A stretch of DNA of 64,000 bases from Cucumis sativus (Eukaryota > Streptophyta > Magnoliopsida > Cucurbitales > Cucurbitaceae). The translations under genes and the position numbers were made by a program. Positions 38,349-52,040 of the stretch are shown piece by piece. Position 1 is the stretch's first letter. Every line of letters starts with the position of its first letter. The notes beneath the pieces were generated by a model. It was not told the DNA's origin and made no database searches. It saw only the letters and a list, made by a program, of their open reading frames with translations. Location: contig NC_026659.2 of assembly GCF_000004075.3 (NCBI RefSeq), positions 2,046,001 through 2,110,000 on the forward strand. The letters are read 5' to 3'.

Positions 38349-39396
38349 ACCTCTCGTTTTCACCTCTTTCTCAATCCGAGTTTCCAGATTTTTAGCTTTA
38401 TTACGGTAAGGTGCTTTGTTTGATTTTGATTTTCATTTATCTCGTTCGTGTTTGTGGAATTTTTTTATTGGCGAGAGGTGAAAACGAATTTTTCTGTATA
38501 TGTTGATTTTACCTTCTTTTCGTCTGTTTCAGTACTCTGTTATTGTTGTTATGAATAAACCTGCTTCTCCTAGTATTTAAGCAAACAAAGTAGAGGTTAT
38601 GATTGGAGTGAATAGGTAAACTTAAGATTCATGATTAATTCATTCAGCTATGGCGTTGTGTGTTTAAGCTTTGATTTAACTATATCTTCTTATATTATCT
38701 TGTTTCGCACAAGTTTTTGTTCGTTGTTGCCTGGCGTACGTGTGAGGTTGTTTATGGAGGTGTTAATCTAATCTTGAAATTGTGAGATACTGCGATCTAA
38801 GGAAATGACGATTTCTATAACCTTTGTCATTATTCTTTATTTTGGCATATGTTTCTTTCTCAAAATTGTATTGAGGTATGGAATTGGATTGCTTGCTATT
38901 GATTGAAATGGATTGGAATTTCCTTTTGGAGCTCTTTGTATGCATGTGAACTAGGGTAGTAAGTGTATGTATTTAATGTGACGTTTGATGCTCACATGTT
39001 TATAAACTTTTTTATTTTTAGAATTATACAATGGAGTATTGGGTGTATCTTAAGAATTTAGTAGTTATGCTCCTATTTCTATAAGAGATGTCCATTGTTT
39101 CTCAAATTGTATATTAATTTCTGTGAGTGAATTAAACTATATTAATTTGTCTGCTCTATATATTCAATGTTTTCCCACAAGGATTTAGCCTCATCTATTT
39201 TTGGGACAATGAAAGCTCACCTAACTATTTGGCTCACTTCATTGTTATGAAATGCTGTGAAGAATTCAAGAAACTGGTCCTAGTAAAATAGGCATTTCAC
39301 TGTGTGATGGTATCAATAACTTCTTGATCTCCTTGCAGACTGCATCTCTGTGTATTCTTGGCCTGGTTTTGAGTACTGAAGTTTAAAAATCAAAAG

Positions 39397-42300
39397 ATGG
39401 TTGCCTTTGGAAAGAAGTTGAAGGAAAGACAGATTGAAGAATGGCAAGGGTGAGTACAATGCACCAATACTTGTTTTGCATTCGTTCAGTTATCTTTTTT
39501 GGTGATCTGTGCTAGTAATGAGTCTTTTGATCCAAGGGAAATAGTCTGAGTTAAGAATACAGCTAAAGTAGATTGATTAAAATGGAATTAGGATTTTTTA
39601 ATTTTTTAATTTTTTTTTAGTTATTGCCCTTGCATTTGAGAAGGGAAGGAAAAACACGAAATATTAATTTCCAAATATTATTTGAAATTGTTAATTATGC
39701 TATAGCTGCTGTTATTCTGTTTCATTTTTTTTTGTTTTTGTGCAGATATTACATCAATTATAAACTTATGAAGAAGAAGGTAAAACAATATGCTCAACAA
39801 ATGGAAGTTGGAACACAAGATCGTCGGCACGTTCTCAAGGATTTTTCAAGAATGCTGGACAACCAGGTGTATATTGCATATCCCTTTCATGTAGAAGAGT
39901 TAGTCATGACTTTGATAAGTGATGCTGCACGTGGTTGATTAATCTCTTTGCCATGCTTTGTCATCTGAAAATTTGTTAGTAATTTATTGTATTGCTTGGT
40001 AGATGATAGTTCATTGTTATAAATCCCAAATCTCTAATTCAACTGATTAGCATGAGGAATTTTCTAATTTCATTAGATTGTTGTTCTTTCTGCGGTAAGC
40101 TCATAAGAACTGAATGTGGCATCATGCCATTAATTTCAGCAGTCACACACACATGCAGATAAACCTTGTGTATATGACAGGAAGAAAATTACGCAGGAGG
40201 CTCAGGAATTGCTCTCCATCTCTCTTTGGAATTGTGTGTTTGTATAGCATGCTGTATGCACTCAACCATGTACAATTCCTTTCCTTCTAATTGAAGTGGT
40301 GGAATACTTTTATGAGTGCAAATCATGAATTTAGGTTTTGGCATTATTTTCTGTGCTGAAAATCACTTTTACTATTTCTTTGCTGCTTTGGAACTACATA
40401 TATTATATGAAATTGTGTAATCTAAGTTGTGCTCACATTTGTGAAATTGTGTAATCTAAGTTGTGCTCACATTTGTTAACAACTTTAATATGCATTTTTG
40501 TGAAAAATCAGATTGAGAAGATTGTACTTTTTCTGCTGGAGCAACAAGGCCTTCTTGCAAGCCGTATAGCCAAACTTGATGAACGGCTTGATGTTCTTCA
40601 AGAAGAACCTGAAATATCCCAGATAACTGAATTGAGAGAAGCTTACAGAGAAGCTGGCCAAGATCTTTTAAAGCTTCTATATTTTGTTGAGATAAATGCA
40701 ATTGGCCTGCGTAAAATTTTGAAAAAATTTGACAAGCGGTTTGGCTATAAATTTACCGATTACTATGTCAAAACACGGGCCAACCATCCTTACTCCCAGC
40801 TGCAGCAAGTTTTCAAACACGTGGTAATATGTCATAGTCTGAGTTTTATTTTTGTATTCTTCTTGTCTCATATTACTTCAAGGGACTTCAGATATGACGT
40901 CTTGGAATTCTCAATATTGTTTACATCCTTAGTTGGACGTCTGATTTTGGCACGTATAGGCTTAATTTTCGTGAATTTTCACTAGCTAAAATGAACTTTA
41001 GGGAATAGGAGCTGTTGTTGGAGCCATATCGCGGAACTTGCATGAACTCCAGGACCGTCAAGGAAGAAGCTATCTATCAATATATGATCAGCCTGTTCTT
41101 CCTCTCCAGGTTTGCAGGAGTTCACTCATTTTATTGATACTTGGTTTAGTTGTTAACACTTCTCATAGATTTCCTAACGAGTCTAGCAGTACTCAAAAAG
41201 TTACTTCATCTTTTTTATTTATTCCAACTCCCATATGCAGGACCCTGTAATTGATTCAATTAGAGCTGCTGTGGACAGGCTAAGTAACTCAACAAACTTC
41301 CTGAACTTTTTAGCACAGCATGCCCTCATTATGCAGGAAGAATTGCCTGCTCCTATTGGGGAACAAGTCGATGATAGCAGTTATCACTCCATGTCTCTTT
41401 TCTTGAACCTCGCAAATACCTTCCTATACATGGTCAATACATATATTGTAGTCCCAACAGCTGATGACTACTCCATGAGCCTTGGAGCTGCAGCGACTGT
41501 ATGTGGTATTGTAATTGGAGCAATGGCAGTTGCACAAGTGTTCTCATCAGTTTATTTTAGTGCATGGTCGAATAGATCTTACTTCAGACCTCTAATATTT
41601 AGCAGTATAGCTCTCTTTCTCGGGAACTTGTTATATGCTCTTGCTTATGACCTTCAATCACTCTGGGTTCTTTTGATTGGACGGCTTTGCTGTGGGTAGG
41701 GAATCTCTTTTATCTTTTTAATTTATTATTATTATTTTTCTCTACTGAATAGTTAATTAGAATAGTCTCTTACAATGTCCATACTTTTATCATTCATCAT
41801 GTTCAACATGTTCTAGAATTTCACATAAATTGTCTTTTGGTGGCATCCTTTTCTTTTGCATTCAGAACCTCATATGACCTTGAGACTCCAAGCATCTGTG
41901 CATCAATAAATTTCCTCCAGGCATGCCACTTACTGCCAACTGGAGAAAATAAGAAAATGATTGCACAGAATTGCACAGAATTGCCCTAAATTGTTTATTT
42001 ATTTCATATATGGTTTATTCCATTTAGATATACATCCACAGTGCTGTGTGGCATCTGACTGCCCATAATCTAAGGATGTTTATGTCTCTAAGCTGATGTG
42101 CCTTTTCTGATGTTAGTTTTTGGTGTAGGGAATAAATAATAATACATTGGCTTATTTTTTTCATGTTAATCATTTTAGTGATGTTTTGTTATTTTGCTGA
42201 TTAGCACTTCAAAAAAATTTTAGTTTCATTTTCTTGCAAGGTCTAAATAGCCATGCCTTGAATTGTGTTTAGGAGGTTTTAAACTTAATAAATTAGAAGA

Positions 42301-45300
42301 CTTAGAGTTATTTCTCTCTTTTTGGAGGATTCTCCCAATGTTTAACCAGGGTTTTGGCCTGATCATGAAAACTTACTTCGTCATTTTTATCTACCTTGCT
42401 TCGTCAGTCTTGCATAAAATGGGAGATTGCATTTTTGGGAATGGTTGACATTATTTTGTTATATTGCGTGGAACAAATATTCAGAAGAGACTCTAAAATC
42501 TAGAATGATTTTGAACTCTTCCTGTTGTCTTTAGTAGGGAGATACTGAAGAAGTGTGTTGAGAAATGTTAATTCGTACTTATGATGTCTGACAAAACTGT
42601 TCTTTTGTAATACAGGTTGGGTTCTGCTCGGGCTGTTAATAGGCGCTATATCAGTGATTGTGTGCCACTAAAAATTCGCATGCAAGCATCAGCAGGCTTT
42701 GTTAGTGCCAGTGCTCTAGGAATGGCTTGTGGTCCAGCTCTGGCCGGATTACTTCAAACGAAGTTTAAGATTTACAAGCTTACTTTTAATCAAAACACTT
42801 TGCCTGGTTGGGTTATGGCTGTGGCGTGGCTAATGTATCTAATATGGTTGTGTATCTCATTTCGTGAACCTTCACGGGAAAGTGAAGAGAATACACCACA
42901 GGAATCACATCAAGGTAATTTTATTTGCTAATTACTTCAATCTTGTAAATGTTCACATGAATGCATTTCATTTTAATTTATCCTTCTATTTAGATAAAGA
43001 GATAAATGAATGGAGTTAGGTCAAGTACGAGTTTAATAAAGAATAGACTTTATCTGGCCCAATTGGGTCTTTTCTATTTAGATAAAGAGATAAATGAATG
43101 GGGGAGTAAAACTCCACACACCCTGTTGGTGAGGTACAGCAAACTGGTCCAGTTGCAACTTTTCACTACTCTGACTGTGACTCCTTTTGCACATTTCTTC
43201 CGCATAGTAGCAATCTTATTTTTAGGTTATATTACAAACTTAGTTCCTAAACTTTCAAGTTTGTGTTTTATAGTTCTTTGATCAAAAGTACCTTGTTGGT
43301 CCCTAAAACTTGATTTTTTTGTCTTAGGTCTCTAAAATTTATAATTGTCTCAATCTTTGAATTTTGTTTAATTTTGTCCCTAATAGGTCTATAAGACATA
43401 TTGGACATTTTCTAAAAATAAATGGATCTGTTAGGCAGGTAAAGAACTCTACAATATATAGCATATATTGAAAAAGCCTACATAACTGCTTGCTTACCAA
43501 GCCTTCCTGCTTCGCTCCTTTCCATGAGAGAGATCAGATGTGCTCGGAATTTAATATTATGTCTAATAAAATCTTTACTTTCAATTGTGTTTAATAGGTT
43601 AGTAAATTTTAAAATATGTTAAATAGGTGAAGAGCATGTTAGACTCAAAATTTGAAGTATATGGACCTTAACATTTACTTAGAGTCAAGTAATCCACATA
43701 TCATAAAAAAACACTAAATTTATATTTCATGTCGATGCCAACGATCAGTTCAAAATGATACACTCGAAAAGGGTCTTCACCAGCCATTGCTTATAACTTC
43801 ACTGGAGAAGCCATCAGATGAAGATGGTGACCCAGAAGTTGATGACAGTGAAGAAGCGCCCGAGGAATCTCGCCTACCAGTGACCTCTATTGGCTCAGCT
43901 TATAGATTACTTACTCCTTCTGTTAAGGTACCTACTATAGTCTAGAAAGTACTTGGGAGGTTTTACATAATTCATTATCATTCAATTAACTGATTTGATA
44001 TGATATATCTGGTGTCTTCATGATGAGTTTTTTTAGCCTTTGAGGATTTGAATAAATTATTGAAAATTATGTGACTAAAGTGCATGTCTTTTTCATACCA
44101 ACAATTGTTTTCCATGAGTTTTGTTTGTGGTTTAAATGTTTTGTGGCACTCAAGTTTTGTTTATGGTCGTGCAATTTTTCAAAAGCATTTCAACAAATTG
44201 TCACATTACATTCATAATACAGGGCGTTTAAAACCAAAACTGAAATTCTTTATCCTGTGGGATTGTACTGCTGACTGATGTTGTTCACATTGTCAGTACA
44301 TAAAATAATCTACTTATTGTTGTTGTGAATGGCCCTGTTTTTTTCTTCCCTTTCTTCTTAAATGTTTTTTTATTTTTCTTTTTAAAGATAAACCTTTCTA
44401 TCTAGGTAGCTACTGTTATTTTAAAATGATGTTTTCCATTTCCTTTACACAACTCTTTCTTTTGAGTTTTCCTGTCATCATATTTTAACTGAGCATATGA
44501 TGTCAACAGGTTCAATTATTGATATATTTCATGCTCAAATATGCAATGGAAGTTTTGCTTTCGGAGTCTAGTGTTGTTACCACATACTACTTCGGTTGGT
44601 CCACAAGCTCTGTGGCAATTTTTCTGGCATGCCTTGGTCTGACAGTTCTCCCGGTGAATATCTTTGTTGGTAGTTACATTAGCAACATGTTTGAAGATAG
44701 GTAATTACTTCAAAGGGATTATGGAGAACACGTTTGTTGATTTTAAAAACTTTCTTCCCTTGAACTAACTTCTCTCACGTATTTTGTTTTAACAACTTCC
44801 TTGCAGACAAATACTGTTGGTGTCAGAAGTTCTTGTCTTGATAGGCATCCTTTTAAGCTTCAATGTAATAGTTCCATACTCTGTGGTTCAATATGTGGGC
44901 TCTGGACTTATCATGTTTGTGTCGGCAGAAGTGCTTGAAGGTCAGGAATTTACTAAATATTGTTCATGTTTTTAATTAACTTATTAATTCTAAACATTTT
45001 TCAACTTCTAATGATGTTTGACTGTGTTATAAAAGTTGATCGGTAACATATTAAAATGTTTTACAAAAAAAAAAATACACAGGTGCATTTTGGACTACAC
45101 CGATGATCTTTAGAGAGGTGCAAGCTCATGCACCAAGCATTTCTCTTTTATTAGAAAATCTTTCCCCTCTCCTTTGGCTAGTGAGGAAAATATTTATACA
45201 AGGAAGTCTGAAGAAGTTCTCAAACTCTTGCAATCTAGATTTGAAAAATTAAAAAAATCTGAGAATTTTGTTCACTTGGTGAAAATATTTACTGAATTTT

Positions 45301-45777
45301 TTATTTTTTATTTCTATTTTACTTAACAACTGTTAAAAATAGAACATACAAGGGATTTAACTGAAATATGCTTGGAAACTTGTTTATCTTATTTGGATTA
45401 TGGTATTCTTTTGGTTTAGGATTTTGCTATTTTCCTAGAGCTCAACCACACACAGAAGTTTTATCATCAAGGATTACCTTTTTGTCCCCCTTTCATTTGG
45501 GAATGACATAAATTTTCTTTTGATCTTGTCTGAAACAGGCGTGAACCTTGCACTTCTCTCACGAGTCATGTCATCTCGACTTTCACGTGGTACATATAAT
45601 GGTGGATTGTTATCAACAGAAGCTGGGACTATTGCGCGAGTAATTGCAGATGGAACTATAACCCTTGCTGGTTACTTAGGCCGAAGTAGGCTCTTGAATG
45701 TTACACTCATTCCCTCCCTCCTCATTTGTGTAGTCTCCATTCTTTCCACCTGCTACACCTACAACTCTCTATACTGA
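39397..45777 (+). CDS. PHT5: SPX-MFS vacuolar phosphate transporter (PHT5/VPT family)
   Basis: Ten coding exons: 39397-39449, 39746-39866, 40512-40823, 41002-41109, 41241-41695, 42616-42914, 43749-43927, 44510-44700, 44807-44940, 45539-45777; all in phase, 696 residues (Arabidopsis PHT5;1/VPT1 is about 699). Residues 1-160 form an SPX domain: [20 protein letters not shown] at the N-terminus, with Tyr20, Lys24, Lys28 and the basic helix [16 protein letters not shown] (residues 124-139), which together make the inositol-pyrophosphate pocket. The remainder is a major-facilitator domain with a hydrophilic acidic central loop ([20 protein letters not shown]); typical segments are [40 protein letters not shown] and [20 protein letters not shown]. 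These proteins load phosphate into the vacuole, with the SPX domain sensing phosphate status. The leader carries a miR827 site. Which PHT5 paralogue this is cannot be decided by eye. Confidence 0.95.
40408..40475. repeat. perfect 34-base tandem duplication in SPX-MFS intron 2
   Basis: Two exact adjacent copies of a 34-base unit starting TGAAATTGTGTAATCTAAGT, ending 36 bases before exon 3. It looks recent because the copies are identical. Confidence 0.95.
42984..43101. repeat. exact 30-base direct repeat in SPX-MFS intron 6, period 88
   Basis: Copies at 42984-43013 and 43072-43101 share a unit starting TTCTATTTAGATAAAGAGAT and ending GAATGG. Confidence 0.9.
43200..43720. mobile_element. probable decayed transposon fragment in SPX-MFS intron 6
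   Basis: Phrases such as TTAGTTCCTAAACTTTCAAG, GGTCCCTAAAACTTGA and TTTTGTCCCTAATAGGTCTA recur in many plant genomes as dispersed non-autonomous element remnants. The 834-base intron (42915-43748) is large compared with its neighbours because of it. No terminal repeats could be fixed by eye, so limits are approximate. Confidence 0.4.
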
Positions 45778-48045
45778 TGATAGTAGTCATAGCTCATTAC
45801 ATTTGGTTTCTTCTATCCGTCAAAATCCTCAATTCTTTCTCACTGGCCACTATTCCTCCATTTTTCTTTCTTTGCACTTGCTAGTGTCATTTCAATGAAA
45901 GCGATCACTAGTTCAGATCATCTATTCGATTCTAAATTTATATTCCCCTCACTACGTAATATGTCTTACATGTGGGATAGGAAGGTTCTCGTCTTAGAAG
46001 TAGAGATTATTTATCTGGATGTCTATGTTTGTAGATTTATAAGATTTTGTTTAAAGTTTATTGTTCTTCCTCCTGCTTATTGGAAAAAAAAAAAGCACAC
46101 TGAGAGATTATGGACCACTCATTTACGTTTTAGAATTAGTAAATAGAAAATGCATAAGAATGGTCCAAATTTAGCTGGAGGCTGCCATTATTGTAGGGTT
46201 TTCAAACTGTAATCTCATGCTAATAAAATTCATTTTGGGTCTTTACAAGTGATGAACTGTCTTTTCTTCGTAGTGCTGACTACTTCGTAGTGCTGACTAC
46301 AACGACAATAAACTGTAGTTTTTTTCAGTTCAACAAATGAGTGGGTAGAAGATGGAACCTAAACCTCCTACTTCTAAGTTAAAATATGGTTGGTATTAAA
46401 ATGAAATGAATAATGTTAGTAGTTGTATTTTTTCTACTTTTTTATTTCCTTTTAATGTATAAATATAATTATCTATGGTACGCTTGGAAAGAAAAAGTAG
46501 CACGTCTACTTCAACAGATTTTTACTACCATTTATTGTTTCTTGGAATAAGAAATTAATGTGCAGCTACAAGAATGGAAGTGGGAATGACTGAGATTTAA
46601 ATGAAGTTGAGCTAACTTCTAATGAGTCGTTGATTTCAATTAAAGCCTCCTTTGATGGTACTTCACAATTGTTTGTTTATTGATCATTGCTTTTGGTAGT
46701 ACCTTTTGATTAAGTAATTAAAATATATAACAATTGAAAGGTAGATATTGAAACATCAACTTTTAAAGTAGTAATGCTTTTATCCACCAAGTTACATTCA
46801 AATTTATCATACTATTATTAAATTCTTAAAACATAGTACTTTGTTAATTGTGGTGAAATTAATTCAATAATTTATTACCCTAAAAAAATCAAAGTAGGTA
46901 TTTGAAATTAATTCAATAAAAGCTACTTAGTTGTAACTATTATGACTTGTTTCAATCGGTATATTGTTTTACATTGATTTAAATGTTTGAGATAGTTAAT
47001 AAATTCATTTGATTTGAATATATGCAAGATAAGTTTTGATTTAAATGTCTTATTTGGATATGCATGATAAGTGATGTTTAGGATTTAAATGTCTTTGTTT
47101 ATTTTGCAAGTTGTTATTGAGATTTAGATAACTCGTTTGTGAACTAAATAAAAGTTTTAAAAAATTAGTAAAAATGTGTGAAAAGTGCTGTCGAAGTGAT
47201 TTCTTTTTTCTTTCTTAGGACTAAATAAGAGATTTTGTACAATTATTATATGTATTGATATAGATAAAATTATTAAATTAAATTGTGCTTAAAAATAAAA
47301 GTTTTAACTAATGATTGTTTCCTTTCTTTTATATTTACCTCTAGACTTATATTAATAAATATAGTTTATTTGACATAAAATTTTGATTTCAAGATTGAAA
47401 TTAGTTCAATTTTTTTACTTCACCTCTTTGATAAACAAAAAAAAAGCTTTAACTTTATATTACCCTTTATAGATACTTACCCCATTTCTAAACTCACTCT
47501 CTCTTAATAAAATAATATAAATTATATTATTCACTTTCATTTATGACTTTTTGAATTAGGTTAAGAGAAAAATATCTAAAGTTTCATTTCTATTCGAACT
47601 TTTTTCTATATAAAAAAATGTTTAAAATAGTAGTGCTTGTACCTCAACTTTTTCTAAAATGATTTATTTTTTAAAATTAAACACCTGTTAATCTTCACAA
47701 ATTTCTTGTCTATTATATATCTTCTGTTTAAGCTTATATAGCCTTATAAAAGCATATTACTCCAACTTTCAATCTTTACCCTAATTAGCAATGAATTAGG
47801 TGGGATAAATTTATTACACTTTATATCACTTCTTTTCAGAAAAAAAAAAAAAAACAATCTACAAGAAAATAGAGAAGGTATAATCATATTCATGAAATTC
47901 ATTGCGTTGACATTTTTATATAATCCAAATCGCAGTCCCCGATGATGATAAAGCATTTGCCATTTCACTTACAACTCGCAATTACTACAATCCATCTCTC
48001 TCTTTCTTTCAGTTTATTAGAATTTCTTTCAGATTCCCCCTCCCC

Positions 48046-48046
<1 letters not shown>
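45778..48046. other. 3'UTR of SPX-MFS and intergenic DNA
   Basis: An AATAAAATT element near 46220 may be a distal polyadenylation signal. A 17-base tandem duplication occurs at 46266-46299 (CTTCGTAGTGCTGACTA twice). The remainder is AT-rich with no supported gene. Confidence 0.55.

Positions 48047-48067
<21 letters not shown>
48047..48067. repeat. 21-base poly(C) run followed by nine A
   Basis: Twenty-one consecutive C, preceded by CCCCCTCCCCT and followed by nine A. Long C/G runs are very rare in AT-rich plant DNA and error-prone in sequencing, so the exact length is doubtful. It lies about 200 bases upstream of the TATA box of the HOTHEAD-like gene. Confidence 0.9.
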
Positions 48068-48076
<9 letters not shown>

Positions 48077-48250
48077 GACCATTGTCAAAGCGAAGGCATC
48101 GTAATAGTTTAGGAGTTTCACAAAGTGTGCATTTTCTTTAAGTCTCTTTCTTCTTTGATTTCTCCGATATTGCTGAGAAAATAATCTTTGTATTCCCTCT
48201 GTAATTTCTCCCCATTGTACTCACAGCTTAGTCTATTGCTAGAAGTACTT

Positions 48251-48260
48251 TATATATAAA
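48251..48260 (+). promoter_or_regulatory. TATA box of the HOTHEAD-like gene
   Basis: TATATATAAA lies 58 bases before the ATG at 48319, which would give a short leader of about 30 bases. No closer candidate is seen. Confidence 0.6.
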
Positions 48261-48318
48261 CCACTCTTTTTCTTGGGCTTCATTTCATTTCATTATATTT
48301 GTTTTTGTTGACAACAAA

Positions 48319-51300
48319 ATGAGTGGTTCTGTTTGGGGTGAATTCTTCACTTCTGCTCTTACTGCTTTTCTTCTCTTCCATGGTTTTTCTTCCTCTCACC
48401 AAGGTATCCTCTTTATCTTTAAATAATTCAAATGTCTAACCTTTTAATCCGATTATAATAATTTGATAGGTTGGATTTGCAAAAAATAACTCTAAATTTC
48501 ATTTCTTGGGATACTATTTTTTATTTTGGTTTATTTTAGTTTTTAGTTTTTGAATTTTCAATTTTTTGGCGATGTTATTTTTGTTTATTTTTCTGAGGTG
48601 TACTTATAAAAGTTGACTATTTGGTTCATTAAAAATATTGAAATCATTACTTTTTAGAAGTGTAGGGACAAATGAGGAGTATTTTAAAAGTATAGAAAAA
48701 TATATGGAATAATGAACTAAACTAATTTAATTCTATATGGTAGGTGATATCAACTAATTAAATTCACTTAATTAACTCAAAGTAGTTGTTCTCACCTATC
48801 ACTTTAAAGTTCAGGATAAATATATTTATATACTCTTTTGAAATTTTTTTTTGCTAAATAACATGATTTTTTGTATTGAAGTGACCCAATTTTTTAAAAA
48901 ATATTTAAAAAAAAATTTAACCTATGAGATTTGCAAATTCTTTTCATATATATTGTCTTAACGTTTTTTTAATTTTTATTACCGAAGTATAATCCTTTCT
49001 TCTTCTCCTCTTTCCAAAAGTTACACTATTATTTTGATCTGTCATTAGCAAATAAAAAGTATTTTTGTCAGATGTTGTCAAGGAAAAAGGGATATTGTGA
49101 TAACCTAAATGATTTGAAGTTCCAACTTTTACTTGGATGGATTTGGAGGTTAATTGTGAGCAAAATTCAGGGGTAATATATTCAAAATATTTTATTAACA
49201 CTTTTTTTGGGTGTATTTTCATAATTTAAGTTGATGGGTTAATTTGAAGTTATTAATCTCTTGCTTTATTATATAGGAAATAGGAAATCCATTTAATAGT
49301 TCCTCTGCTTTTTACAGTTCCAAAATTTAGTTTCTTGCGAAATGCAACCGATGCTCCCACGGTATCATACTACGACTACATAATCGTCGGAGGTGGGACG
49401 GCGGGATGCCCATTGGCGGCGACCCTATCGAAAAAGTATAAGGTATTGGTGTTAGAACGTGGTGGCTCGCCGTACGGAAATCCCAATATCACCAACTTAT
49501 CGGCTTTTGGGGCTGCCCTTTCTGATTTGTCTGCTTCTTCTCCGTCGCAACGTTTCGTGTCGGAGGACGGTGTTATCAACTCACGCGCTCGTGTTCTCGG
49601 CGGCGGCAGCTGCCTTAATGCCGGATTTTACACACGCGCCTCCCCTGATTATGTCAGGTTCTCATTTCACTACAATAATTTCAACAATTATGCAAACTAA
49701 AAATAATTTGGCATTGTTTGAACAAATTCACAAGTAACTAATAAAAAGTACCAAAATATTTTCAAATATAGTAATATTTTTAGTTGTTTTGACATTTAGA
49801 ATAAAACCATAACATAAATAAAATTGTGAATGTATTTGTGTTTTTGTTTGTATAGGAGAGCGGGATGGGAGGGAAAGTTGGTGAATGAGTCATACGAGTG
49901 GGTGGAGAGAGTGGTGGCCTTCGAACCGCCGATGGGGGAGTGGCAATCGGCGGTGAGGGACGGTCTAATTGAAGCGGGTGTGAAGCCTAATAATGGGTTC
50001 ACCTACGATCACCTATACGGTACTAAAGTGGGCGGCACCATCTTCGATCATCATGGCCATCGACACACCGCTGCTGATCTTTTGTCCTATGCCAATCCTT
50101 CCAATTTAAATGTCTTACTCTACGCCACTGCCCGTTCAATCATTTTTCCAAGTCTAGGTACCTCATTTTATCCTCCCCTTACATTACATTTCTTTTGTCA
50201 TATATATACGTGTGTGTTATAATTATGGCTCTTCATTGGATAATTACAACCAAACCAAATATAAATATAGATAAACTCTAACTTATTATTGATATTTTTT
50301 TAATTTGAAAAAATTAGGAAGAAGCATTCATGATGGTAACAAATAGAAAATTATCAATGATTGATAGCTTTTAAACCCGAAAAATTTGGAAAGAAGGTCC
50401 AAAATGATAAACAGTAATAAATTTTTATTACTGTTAGATAAAATTTTTTGTTATATTTTATAAATATTATAATTCATTTTTACTATATTTGAAAATGTCC
50501 TCAAATGTCCCATTATTTTATGGTTTATGGTTGTGTTATATTATATATGTATATATATTTGACGAAAATGCCATTAATGCAAGATGTACTAATATTCTCG
50601 ATCTCTTTCGTTGATATCATTTATCGTTTACCTGCTTTATGAATAGGGAAACGAAGGCCCAAGGCCCACGGAGTGGTGTTTGAGGACTCGAAGGGAATAA
50701 AACACAGAGCCTACCTTAAGTATGGGTCCAAGAGTGAAATAATCATATCAGCGGGCTGTCTTGGAAGCCCACAACTTCTAATGCTAAGTGGGTTGGGTCC
50801 AGCCCAACATCTTAAGGCCCATAATATAACAGTGGTTTTGGACCATCCCATGGTGGGGCAGAGTGTGTCCGATAACCCAATGAACGCCGTTTTCGTTCCA
50901 TCCCCCGTTCCGGTGGAGGTGTCGCTGATTGAGGTTGTCGGAATTACCCAAAACGGAACGTACATTGAAGCCGCCAGTGGCGAGAACTTCGCCGGCGGCC
51001 CTTCTACCAGAGACTTCGGCATGTTCTCTCCTAAGGTACGTACACATTCGAGGCTATATAAGATAAAATAATAAAGGTTAAAGGAGTTTAGTCCTAAGAT
51101 TTTTAGGATCCACCCTATTTATCCAAGGTTAAATTTGTTTCAGTAAATACCTTATAATTTCAAAAGTTACATTGTTACTCTTGATTTCAAAAACACCTTT
51201 TAGTTAGAAAATAAGAAAAAGAAAAGAAAGGTGATTACTTGGTAAAAAATTAAAAAAACATTGGGCAGATCGGGCAATTATCGACAGTACCACCGAAGCA

Positions 51301-52040
51301 AAGAACGGCGGAAGCCATAGCCAAAGCCACAGAAGCAATGAAGGAACTTAACGAAGCCGCATTCCGAGGAGGCTTCATCCTCGAAAAAATAATGGGTCCA
51401 ATTTCCTCTGGTCATCTGGAGCTCCGAACCCGAGACCCGAACGACAACCCGTCCGTCACATTCAACTACTTCAAAGAACCCACTGACCTCCACCGCTGCG
51501 TCGCTGGCATCAACCTAATCCGCCGCATAATCGATTCAAAATCCTTCTCCAGGTTCCGATACGACAACGTTTCGGTAGCGACGCTTCTGAACATGACGGC
51601 GAGTGCACCGATCAACCTGCTGCCGAAGCACGAGAACTTGTCAAGGTCGCCGGAGCAGTACTGCAGGGACACGGTGATGACGATCTGGCATTACCACGGC
51701 GGTTGTCAGACAGGAGCGGTGGTGGATAGGGATTATAGGGTATTTGGAGTGGATTCGTTAAGGGTTGTTGATGGATCAACTTTTCATGATTCGCCTGGAA
51801 CTAACCCTCAGGCTACGGTGATGATGCTTGGCAGGTATTTTCTTTAATTTCCCTTATTCTCCCTATGGTTTACTTTTTAAAATTTATCCAACTAGCAAGA
51901 CTTGTGCTTTTGACGTCCAAGTTGTGGAGGTTTAATTCTATCAGGAGATAACCTAATTAATTGGTTCTTCCTGTCAATGTTGCAGGTACGTGGGAGTAAG
52001 AATATTGAGGGAAAGGCTTAAAATCAGACACCAAAAATAA
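48319..52040 (+). CDS. HOTHEAD-like GMC (FAD) oxidoreductase, secreted
   Basis: Six exons: 48319-48403, 49318-49657, 49856-50157, 50647-51035, 51269-51834, 51986-52040; all GT-AG in phase, 578 residues, stop TAA. A hydrophobic N-terminus (FFTSALTAFLLFHGFSSS) looks like a signal peptide. The FAD-binding motif is YDYIIVGGGTAGCPLA (GGGTAG at residues 53-58). GMC signature 1 is SRARVLGGGSCLNAGFYTRA and signature 2 is GCLGSPQLLMLSGLGP. The active-site region is IWHYHGGC (His513, His515) with GTNPQATVMMLGRY (Asn551). HOTHEAD of Arabidopsis acts on long-chain omega-hydroxy fatty acids for cutin and prevents organ fusion; relatives in maize (IPE1) and rice (NP1) work in pollen exine. This gene may be orthologous to AT1G12570, which sits next to PEPKR1 in Arabidopsis (from memory). 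The substrate is inferred. Confidence 0.92.

Larger units (their letters stand above)
38040..39396 (+). other. spliced 5' leader of the SPX-MFS gene
   Basis: Three leader exons are suggested by splice signals: one ending at 38239 (TTTCAG/GTATGT), one at 38323-38405 (acceptor TTTCTAG, donor ACG/GTAAGG), and one from 39339 (acceptor CCTTGCAG) to the ATG at 39397. The second exon carries the candidate miR827 site. A CATCC/CGCATC repeat lies near the left end (38041-38070). Exon borders need transcript support; the left end is arbitrary. Confidence 0.55.

Noticed and set aside
49376..51493. Several minus-strand open frames over the GMC oxidoreductase exons
   Set aside because: Antisense shadows of GC-rich coding exons.
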